From Smallanthus sonchifolius (taxonomy: Eukaryota > Streptophyta > Magnoliopsida > Asterales > Asteraceae), in NCBI GenBank assembly GCA_023525975.1, contig CM042035.1:27867001-27931000 (forward strand): 64,000 bases of DNA. Reading direction: 5' to 3'. This document shows, piece after piece, positions 54,610-64,000 of the stretch. Made by a program: the position numbers and the translations under genes. A model generated the notes under the pieces. That model had not been told where the DNA came from and made no database searches. It worked only from the letters and a program-made list of their open reading frames with translations. Each line of letters opens with the position of its first letter. Position 1 is the stretch's first letter.

Positions 54610-57600
54610 CTTGAAAACGTTAATAATCACATTTGCACGTAAACGAATGACTAAACCATTTGTGTGTAAACGATTGGGTGACCCATCTGCATGAAAATGT
54701 TTCAATGTATATGATAAACAAAACAAGTAATGTTGACCCATTTGTAAACTAGCTAAGAGTACAAATAATATGTACATACATGAGGCATAATCAAACCATG
54801 ACACAGGTGTTTCGCCCCTCACTTGTACCTCACGAGCAAATGTTTGAACACTGTGCGGTCATTTGGCCAGAGGGACCCATGGTTAGCGCGACTAACCATG
54901 ACCGGGGGTGTCAATCCCAATAGTACTATCCATAGAATCCCAGGCTAATCTATAGCTAATGATTATAAATATGATGGTCAAGGGACTTCCAGCGCTCTAT
55001 AAGTGTTAACTCATGCAAACATAAAGGTCGGGTCTTGTTTTCTTGTTATCATACAAAAGTAGTTGTAAATATACTTCGTGTTCTCCAAACGTATCAAGTA
55101 AATATGTTTCATGTTTTCAAACGTGTAAAGCAAGTATGTTCCTCCCCCGATGTTTATAAAATATTTAAAAATAAAGAGGGAGCGTGAAACTCACCTGATG
55201 ACGTGTCAGAAACACTAATGTCCTTTTGATAGCAGTGAAACCCAATGTCCACGTGATAGTCACCGGTTTACGTCGTCCTATTCGAGTCCTACGATACCTG
55301 TAGGTACTTTTAGAGTTTTATAGACTAACCCTAATAATGTAAAGCGAGTCTAAACTCGTATTGAGTTATCACGCGTGCGGTTGAGCTCTATCGATTCTTA
55401 AAGGTGTTACTCATTTAGTATATGATCTCGTTTTATCATTTGGTAACATTAGTTGCTTAATTCGAGTCGGGTTTCCAAACTCGAATGTTTTCAATAGTTA
55501 TATACAAAAATATTAGTTTGTCATGTACACGATCGTATATAGCTATGTGCGTGTATAATTAATAATAATATTCCACGTTCCTTAATAGTGTTTGTTTGTC
55601 TTTATGTAAACGTATACGCGTAATACACCTACTTTAGTATGTTTGTTTATCGTATTTTGTTTACTCAAATCATAACCGAAAATATATACATATATATTTA
55701 ACTTTATCCTTAAATGTAATCATATACTCATTTATTTTCCCATAAAGTATATAGCTATGTATACGATCGTATATAGCTATGTGCGTTGTATTTATTGACT
55801 AATAACTTATACTTAGTTTGTACGGATCTTTCTTGTCAACAACGCATTGTATACGACTCGTTTAGTGTTTAATGCCAAGTTAATATATAAATTTTTATTG
55901 TTAACGAATCACTTAAGCTCACGCGTTTTACCGCACGCGCGTTTATTTTCGCATAAATAAATATAATATTTTAGTGCGCGTTTTATACCTTTCGAGAGTC
56001 CCGTTTACGAACCGACACGTCCTAAACCTCATGTTTCACGTAGTGACCACATTTAACTATCGTTGACTGAGTTTGACTAGGTTTGCCAAGTTTTCCAAAA
56101 CCCGAGGCTGTCGGGAACGACACGAAAAGCCCTGCCCATCCAGGTGACGTCCCGTCTTTGCCAAAACCTGTCCAAAGTCCAAAATAACACACGAGAATGA
56201 AACCCGGCCACTAAATCACTAGTTTTATCACATAAATAACCAGATCTTGAAGTCTAAAGAGTTTAATTAACAATAAACAGTTACGGTTTCGGGTTTATAC
56301 CTCAGATCGTCGGAAAAACGAATAAGAAATCACAGATCTGGACCGGAGGAATACCTGCAGGTGTGGATCGGGTGATTCGGGTTCTCCAGAACCCTAGCTT
56401 CACCGCCGGAGCTCCCCGTTTTGCTGGAAATTCGGGTTTTAAAACCCTAGTCCGCCTAAGGCCGCCTCCACCGCCTGCGCCACCGGCAGATTCGTCCTTT
56501 GAGAGTCTGCGGGAAGCTCAGGAGCACCCCCCCCCCCTCATCGGGACTGAGATCTTGCACGTCTCCAGCCGCCGCCTCTATTTAGCACCGCCATTTTCTT
56601 CATTGGGTCACCACTACAGCCGTGCGTAACCACCCCGTCGCCGTCGCCGTTCGTCTCAGGTGGTCGGAGAACACACCACCACAACTATGGTCGGCCTAAC
56701 CCCGACGAACCCCCTTTGATTCTCTGTGTCATCGTCGATCTGATCCATACGGGTAGGAACACCCAACCGGAGGTCGGATAGAGGCATCAGAAGGGAGTGG
56801 TGTTGGGTGTGGTTGACGGTCAGGCCCTTACCACCGCCATCCGTCTTGCCGGAGACGCCGCAGGAGGTGGAGCGCGCCGGAAGGGCTGGCGGCTCCCCCT
56901 CTCTCCCGATCTCTCTCACATTCACACACATATGTGTGTTTTTAGGATTTTAAAATGATAAGGTGGGGAGAATATGAGCTTTTATACTTAGGGTTTTAAG
57001 TGGGTGTACAGCTTACCGGTATCGCGTATCAAAACCGTAAGTTAGTAGTGTAACGTCGTGAAAACCCGATTATTTATTCTCGTTTAGAATAATTAATATG
57101 AAAATAAATATTCATATAACATTTATTTCGTTAAAAATTTATTACCAGGGGATATCTAAATCCGTATCTGAATTCGTTCTGTCCGACTAAACGCTTCGCG
57201 CTCCAAGTATAAATGTTATTACTTTATTAATAATATTAAGAAAAATATTACAATATTTGACGTATTAAAATACGTACCGGTAACCTCCGTACCGCTATCG
57301 TAAATCTTACGAGTATCTGACGCGATTTAACGTTTGCATAAACGTATTACGTGTGTCTTTATCTAAACAGTCTTTCCGAACGAATATTAATACTTAATAT
57401 TAATAATTTATTAGCTTAGTTAGTCGTTTTGCCTAATGTCCGTTTATGAACCAATATCTGACGCGTTTAACGTTTAAGATCTCTGAATCGCGTTCGTTCT
57501 AGTATCTTTTCTTAAGTTCTCATAATTACGTAACAAATCGTTTGGCGAAACCAAATGGCTTGTCTGATGTTCGGATTGTGTAAATTTGGACCTCTAATGG

Positions 57601-57677
57601 GCTTGGATTTCTATTGAGCCTTGTTGGGTTTAGCCCAAAATCTAGGTTTTAGATTCTGGAATTTTGCAGGTGTCACA
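54610..57677 (-). repeat. Right LTR of A, piece 3
   Basis: Continues the match from 28667 to 32340 but lacks about 650 bp corresponding to 29823-30468. The gap is filled by about 30 bp (55753-55785) copied from nearby sequence. The leader ORF (56656-56931) is intact at 91 codons. Ends GCAGGTGTCACA, followed by target duplication gtttt. Confidence 0.9.
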
Positions 57678-59203
57678 GTTTTCAAATGATTTATACAATT
57701 CTTATGACATATGGTAAATAAGGCATTTTATGGAGAATCTATAGTCGAAACTAGGTGTACAATCAAACATTATGACTGAGGCATAACATGCAGGTTACCC
57801 TAAAGTACTTGTCGGTAACAAACACCCTACCCGGGTGGGTTTGTCAGACTCAATAGATCTATCAATGTTAACCGTTGGCTTGTACTGAGTTAATGATTGT
57901 ACGAGTATGTCATGTATATGTAGTTGAACTTATAGCATTCATGCACAAAAGCACAAATTACACAAATAGTCATAATGTAGAATTGTATTTGTAATTGCAA
58001 ATAGTTTTCAATGCACAACATGTTTCACCCCAAAAATGTACAAAAATGAAAAAGGGGCTATGTAAACTCACCTTGATAAGTATACGGTTGGACTTGTAGC
58101 TTGTAGCAACGAAATTTAAGAATGTCCTAAGTTAAATAAGATATGTTATTTAATATATAAACGGTTAAGGGGAAACGACAAAGATATGATTTGGGATTTA
58201 GGGTTTTGGAACGAACGAACGAGAATATTAAAGATACGAACTTTGATGTTACCAAATGAATTAAAGTTAAAAATCGGATTACATATAAATGATGTTTTAT
58301 AAATTTTATTTATAATATACAATTCGGTGTCAACAATAATTATTATTTGCAAATATATTAATATACTAAATATTTTAAAATGATATTTATACTTTTAAGA
58401 TGATACTATTAGTGATCAAAACTAATTTGTTAATAAGGCAATCATCACGTTTAAATACTAATACTTGTATGAACAACACTGGTGATTAAAATTTTGATTT
58501 CGATTTAAATAAATATAACACTAGCCGACTCCAAGGAGTAGGATCATGTCGTCTCAAACGTGTAGATTAATAATATTGTTTTAAAACCCTTTTTTTTTGT
58601 TTATTTAGAAAAAGAAAGTTTTATGTTTCTTTTTCTTGAATACAATAATTCCCTCATTAATTAATTTTCTATTTTTAAAAGCAAAAGATATATTGAGTCT
58701 TGGAAATAGAATTTTTAAAACAAAGATGATGTATTTATTCGGGAAAATTTCAATTTATATAATAATTTAAATTATATATATTAGTGTGTGAAAGGGTAAA
58801 ATAAAAGAAACAAAAAGAAATGTAAGCCATGGGTCGTGAACTTGTGACCATGGCTGTGAGGTGTTAAGTGTTTAAACCACTGTTCCATAGACCATATTTG
58901 ACTAAGAACTCAGAAAATAATTACTAGAACTTGAAATAGCCTTTATATTCTTCCCCAAAACATCAACCCCAGATTACGAACCAAAACCCCATTCTTAAAC
59001 CAAAACGATTTTCTTTGATTCTGAAACAATACAAGAGATGCGCGAACTCCTTACCTGGGTTTGCGATTTGGAACAAATCAGAATGACCCCAGTTGCCGTT
59101 GATGAAGACCCAAGCACTACCTTTGCCGATTGTAACAGGAAGGAAAAAGTATAAATCTTTTTGTGGTGTTTTGATCTTTGAAAGGCAATTGATATTTATA
59201 TAC
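57678..59203 (-). repeat. LTR J, second piece
   Basis: Resumes J after element A. It shares with LTR B, in reverse, the GACAAACCCACC and GGGGTGAAACATG-type blocks. On the minus strand it has the donor AACCCAG|GTAAGG at 59055/59054 and tRNA-like boxes (58832-58887). The outer end of J is not reached because the tandem duplication begins. Confidence 0.82.
58832..58887 (-). other. tRNA-like A-box and B-box pair in LTR J
   Basis: On the minus strand TGGAACAGTGG (58877-58887) resembles an A box and AGTTCACGACC (58832-58842) a B box, about 34 bp apart. The pair lies about 170 nt after the J donor, the same relative place as in LTR B. A second copy is at about 62312-62367. Confidence 0.45.
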
Positions 59204-60137
59204 AATCATATACTCATTTATTTTCCCATAAAGTATATAGCTATGTATACGATCGTATATAGCTATGTGCGTTGTATTTATTGACTAATAACTTATACTT
59301 AGTTTGTACGGATCTTTCTTGTCAACAACGCATTGTATACGACTCGTTTAATGTTTAATGCCAAGTTAATATATAAATTTTTATTGTTAACGAATCACTT
59401 AAGCTCACGCGTTTTACCGCACGCGTGTTTATTTTCGCGTAAATAAATATAATATTTTAGTGCGCGTTTTATACCTTTCGAGAGCCCCGTTTACGAACCG
59501 ACACGTCCTAAACCTCATGTTTCACGTAGTGACCACTTTAACTATCGTTGACTGAGTTTGACTAGGTTTGCCAAGTTTTCCAAAACCCGAGGCTGTCGGG
59601 AACGACACGAAAAGCCCTGCCCATCCAGGTGACGTCCCGTCTTTGCCAAAACCTGTCCAAAGTCCAAAATAACACACGAGAATGAAACCCGGCCACTAAA
59701 TCACTAGTTTTATCACATAAATAACCAGATCTGGAAGTCTAAAGAGTTTAATTAACAATAAACAGTTACGGTTTCGGGTTTATACCTCAGATCGTCGAAA
59801 AAACGAATAAGAAATCACAGATCTGGACCGGAGGAATACCTGCTGGTGTGGATCGGGTGATTCGGGTTCTCTGGAACCCTAGCTTCACCGCCGGAGCTCC
59901 CCGTTTTGCTGGAAATTCGGGTTTTAAAACCCTAGTCCGCCTAAGGCCGCTTCCACCTCCTGCGCCACCGGCAGATTCGTCCTTTGAGAGTCTGCGGGAA
60001 GGTCAGAAGCACCCCCCCCTCGTCGGGACTGAGATCTTGCACGTCTCCAGCCGCCGCCTCTATTTAGCACCACCATTTTCTTCATCGGGTCACCACTACA
60101 GCCGTGCGTAACCACCCCGTCGCCGTCGCCGTTCGTC

Positions 60138-60413
60138 TCAGGTGGTCGGAGAACACACCACCACAACTATGGTCGGCCTAACCCCGACGAACCCCCTTTG
60201 ATTCTCTGTGTCATCGTCGATCTGATCCATACGGGTTGGAACACCCAACCGGAGGTCGGATAGAGGCATCAGAAGGGAGTGGTGTTGGGTGTGGTTGACG
60301 GTCAGGCCCTTACCACCGCCATCCGTCTTGCCGGAGACGCCGCAGGAGGTGGAGCGCGCCGGAAGGGCTGGCGGCTCCCCCTCTCTCCCGATCTCTCTCA
60401 CATTCACACACAT
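60138..60413 (-). other. Leader ORF of A, tandem copy (91 codons)
   Basis: Same protein as at 56656-56931, open in both; a duplicate carried by the tandem repeat. See 31323-31598 for the interrupted version. Confidence 0.4.
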
Positions 60414-61147
60414 ATGTGTGTTTTTAGGATTTTAAAATGATAAGGTGGGGAGAATATGAGCTTTTATACTTAGGGTTTTAAGTGGGTGTACAGCTTACCG
60501 GTATCGCGTATCAAAACCGTAAGTTAGTAGTGTAACGTCGTGAAAACTCGATTATTTATTCTCGTTTAGAATAATTAATATGAAAATAAATATTCATATA
60601 ACATTTATTTCGTTAAAAATTTATTACCAGGGGATATCTAAATCCGTATCTGAATTCGTTCTGTCCGACTAAACGCTTCGCGCTCCAAGTATAAATGTTA
60701 TTACTTTATTAATAATATTAAGAAAAATATTACAATATTTGACGTATTAAAATACGTACCGGTAACCTCCGTACCGCTATCGTAAATCTTACGAGTATCT
60801 GACGCGATTTAACGTTTGCATAAACGTATTACGTGTGTCTTTATCTAAACAGTCTTTCCGAACGAATATTAATACTTAATATTAATAATTCATTAGCTTA
60901 GTTAGTCGTTTTGCCTAATGTCCGTTTATGAACCAATATCTGACGCGTTTAACGTTTAAGATCTCTGAATCGCGTTCGTTCTAGTATCTTTTCTTAAATT
61001 CTCATAATTACGTAACAAATCGTTTGGCGAAACCAAATGGCTTGTCTGATGTTCGGATTGTGTAAATTTGGACCTCTAATGGGCTTGGATTTCTATTGGG
61101 CCTTGTTGGGTTTAGCCCAAAATCTAGGTTTTAGATTCTGGAATTTT

Positions 61148-62684
61148 GCAGGTGTCACAGTTTTCAAATGATTTATACAATTCTTATGACATATGGTAAA
61201 TAAGGCATTTTATGTAGAATCTATAGTCGAAACTAGGTGTACAATCAAACATTGTGACTGAGGCATAACATGCAGGTTACCCTAAAGTACTTGTCGGTAA
61301 CAAACACCTTACCCGGGTGGGTTTGTCAGACTCAATAGATCTATCAATGTTAACCGTTGGCTTGTACTGAGTTAATGATTGTACGAGTATGTCATGTATA
61401 TGTAGTTCAACTTATAGCATTCATGCACAAAAGCACAAATTACACAAAAAGTCATAATGTAGAATTGTATTTGTAATTGCAAATAGTTTTCAATGCACAA
61501 CATGTTTCACTCCAAAAATGTACAAAAATGAAAAAGGGGCTATGTAAACTCACCTTGATAAGTATACGGTTGGACTTGTAGCTTGTAGCAACGAAATTTA
61601 AGAATGTCCTAAGTTAAATAAGATATGTTATTTAATATATAAACGGTTAAGGGGAAACGACAAAGATATGATTTGGGATTTAGGGTTTTGGAACGAACGA
61701 ACGAGAATATTAAAGATACGAACTTTGATGTTACCAAATGAATTAAAGTTAAAAATCGGATTACATATAAATGATGTTTTATAAATTTTATTTATAATAT
61801 ACAATTCGGTGTCAACAATAATTATTACTTGCAAATATATTAATATACTAAATATTTTAAAATGATATTTATACTTTTAAGATGATACTATTAGTGATCA
61901 AAACTAGTTTGTTAATAAGGCAATCATCACGTTTAAATACTAATACTTGTATGAACAACACTGGTGATTAAAATTTTGATTTCGATTTAAATAAATATAA
62001 CACTAGCCGACTCCAAGGAGTAGGATCATGTCGTCTCAAACGTGTAGATTAATAATATTGTTTTAAAACCCTTTTTTTTGTTTATTTAGAAAAAGAAAGT
62101 TTTATGTTTCTTTTTCTTGAATACAATAATTCCCTCATTAATTAATTTTCTATTTTTAAAAGCAAAAGATATATTGAGTCTTGGAAATAGAATTTTTAAA
62201 ACAAAGATGATGTATTTATTCGGGAAAATTTCAATTTATATAATAATTTAAATTATATATATTAGTGTGTGAAAGGGTAAAATAAAAGAAACAAAAAGAA
62301 ATGTAAGCCATGGGTCGTGAACTTGTGACCATTGCTGTGAGGTGTCAAGTGTTTAAACCACTGTTCCATAGACCATATTTGACTAAGAACTCAGAAAATA
62401 ATTACTAGAACTTGAAATAGCCTTTATATTCTTCCCCAAAACATCAACCCCAGATTACGAACCAAAACCCCATTCTTAAACCAAAACGATTTTCTTTGAT
62501 TCTGAAACAATACAAGAGATGCGCGAACTCCTTACCTGGGTTTGCGATTTGGAACAAATCAGAATGACCCCAGTTGCCGTTGATGAAGACCCAAGCACTA
62601 CCTTGGCCGATTGTAACAGGACGGAAAAAGTATAAATCTTTTTGTGGTGTTTTGATCTTTGAAAGGCAATTGATATTTATATAC
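61148..62684 (-). repeat. LTR J segment, tandem copy
   Basis: Repeats 57678-59203 after the second LTR A end (GTGTCACA at 61147), including the gtttt that was the target duplication of A. This shows that the duplication post-dates the insertion of A. Confidence 0.92.
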
Positions 62685-62859
62685 AATCATATACTCATTT
62701 ATTTTCCCATAAAGTATATAGCTATGTATACGATCGTATATAGCTATGTGCGTTGTATTTATTGACTAATAACTTATACTTAGTTTGTACGGATCTTTCT
62801 TGTCAACAACGCATTGTATACGACTCGTTTAGTGTTTAATGCCAAGTTAATATATAAAT

Positions 62860-64000
62860 TGTAAGGCCCCTTTCCCGGGTAACCTCACTTGTTGGATTTA
62901 TTCATAAACATAGTCATAAATACTGAACTTAAATTAAAAACATTCATCATTCAATTACATAACATAACATAACTTGACAGCGGAAGTCTTAACACATATA
63001 TTAAAGTGGGATGTCAGTCTTGTGTCGGGTAACCTTCACGCCATCGCACGACCTTTTCTTCCTTTACCTGAAATGTATACTAAAAGTCAGCTAACGCTGG
63101 TGAGTTCTAGTTTAATGCGATTAGATATAAACATTCCTTTCTTTACTTTATAAGTATGCATTATTATAAAGTCATTCATATAAATACGTATTCATAGCGT
63201 TTGCTTTTCTTTCCTCTTTCTTTTCTTTATTATTATTGTGATTGCATATATATATATGCATTCACCCTTTTACTTTACTTTTCTTAACATTCTTACGTGA
63301 TTACATAGATATGCATTCACCTTTACTTTCTTTAACATTCTTATGTGATTACATAGATATGCATTCACCTTTACTTTCTTTACCATTTAATGGTCATACA
63401 CATAAGGGTGATCAACCCGTCTTTTACTGCGTATGTCACAAAGACATACGCCCTTAAGCTACCGTCGTAGCCCTTTTACTCGTCCGGTCCTAGAAACCGT
63501 CCGCCTTAACTTTTCCGTCCGGCCAACCTTCGGCCGTCCGCCTTAACCGTCCTACCGTCGTAGTCCGTCATATTCGCCCGTCTGCCATAAGGCATCCGTT
63601 TCCCACTTGAACTAATTATACAGCCGAATATTGATTTAGCGACTTACTCCACCGTAGTGGCCTTTATTTAGTCTACCTTTCTAGACTTCCTTCCCTAGCT
63701 GCATAATAGTCAAGTGGTCGTCCGTCTACCGTAGTAGTCGTTAGCTTCGTTTCCGTCCATCACGTATACTTACATTCATAGCATGCAATATATATTTATA
63801 AAGCAAGATTTCATTTATTTACGTTATACCTTGCTTTCATTCATTCTTTGTAAACATGCGTGTCGGTCTTTGTTCATAATTCATAATTCACTTTCATATG
63901 TATCTACACATATACCGTAATATATCACGTATGATCACATTGACATTCATTTCTTTTATTCATTTAGTGTATACACTTCAGCCCCAAAACATTTATAAAT
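62860..64000 (-). mobile_element. LTR K, C-family, minus strand, cut by the window end
   Basis: TGTAAGGCCCCTTTCCCGGG matches in reverse the end of the C LTR. It continues through the acceptor block (minus CAG ending 63068), the 48-bp repeats and the CCGTCCGCC-rich stretch. It interrupts the third tandem unit at taaat (62855-62859), the expected target duplication. Whether it is a solo LTR or the 5' end of a full element cannot be seen. Confidence 0.9.

Larger units (their letters stand above)
28096..57677 (-). mobile_element. Large non-coding LTR element A (LARD-like), with C and B nested in it
   Basis: Minus-strand element. Left LTR 28096-32340; internal 32341-35817; right LTR starts 35818 and is split by C (35995-45020) and B (45426-54609), ending at 57677. 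Target duplication gtttt at 28091-28095 and 57678-57682. The primer site TGGTATCAGAGCC (minus) is at 35802-35814, and the polypurine region (minus GGACGAAATTTC then AAGGAGGGAAGAA) is next to 32341. Without the insertions it is about 11.4 kb. The 3.5-kb internal region has no gag or pol, so it fits the large retrotransposon derivative class and must borrow proteins. Confidence 0.9.
55718..62859 (+). repeat. Chimeric tandem duplication, period 3.48 kb
   Basis: Copy 1 55718-59203 (3,486 bp), copy 2 59204-62684 (3,481 bp), partial copy 3 62685-62859. Each unit starts AATCATATACTCATTT and comprises the end of LTR A plus a piece of LTR J. The join between units (TATATAC then AATCATATACTC) is a new junction absent from both parents. 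Copies differ by scattered substitutions and short indels. Confidence 0.93.

Noticed and set aside
58963..59205. 80-codon minus frame at the tandem junction (also 62444-62686)
   Set aside because: It begins across the new duplication junction, so it is not an inherited gene; a leader ORF of J cannot be excluded but is unsupported.

Overview
The window is plant nuclear DNA made almost entirely of transposable elements. AT-rich spacers, Ty3/Gypsy chromovirus coding sequence of the Tekay/Del type, a Copia gag, a hAT fragment, a LINE fragment and a decayed SnRK1-activating (GRIK-type) kinase with plant-style introns all point to a eudicot. An Asteraceae genome is my guess from the style of the repeats, not something the sequence proves. 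I see no intact host gene, tRNA, rRNA or CRISPR array.

Layout. 1-5499: AT-rich DNA with a kinase pseudogene on the minus strand (448-1710), short tandem duplications and a 968-bp hAT derivative with 8-bp target duplication (4271-5238). 5500-11131: a minus-strand Copia element that keeps gag and the start of protease only. 11132-12344: LINE 3' fragment, a 196-bp tandem duplication and dispersed repeats. 12345-26148: a decayed minus-strand Gypsy element D, split by a plus-strand Gypsy element E (12702-20508) and by a solo LTR G (21531-23175). 26149-27806: a spacer repeat and a Gypsy gag-pol fragment H. 27807-64000: a deep nest. LTR J (27807-28095, continued at 57678) was entered by the large non-coding element A (28096-57677, TSD gtttt). 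The right LTR of A was entered by the Tekay element C (35995-45020, TSD gtttg) and by the small-ORF element B (45426-54609, TSD cttga). The A/J junction was then duplicated in tandem with a 3.48-kb period (55718-62859), and a C-family LTR in reverse orientation (K) cuts the third copy at 62860 and runs off the end.

No genes act together as a pathway; the biology is retroelement biology. Four patterns recur across otherwise different LTR families. (1) Tandem arrays of short hairpins whose two arms often change together from unit to unit. (2) A leader-intron layout inside the LTR: where visible, a TATAAAAG box, a leader exon and a CAG|GTA or GTAAGT donor, then 1.5-2.7 kb of AT-rich DNA, a branch-site-like motif and an AG acceptor about 200-300 bp (470 bp in G) before the LTR end. 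(3) A tRNA-like A-box/B-box pair about 170 nt after the donor in two families. (4) Small sense-strand ORFs in the leader exon. Element B also carries, in place of gag-pol, one reading frame ending in a membrane-anchor-like tail, broken by a single stop. All calls come from reading the sequence by eye; no alignment or database search was run.
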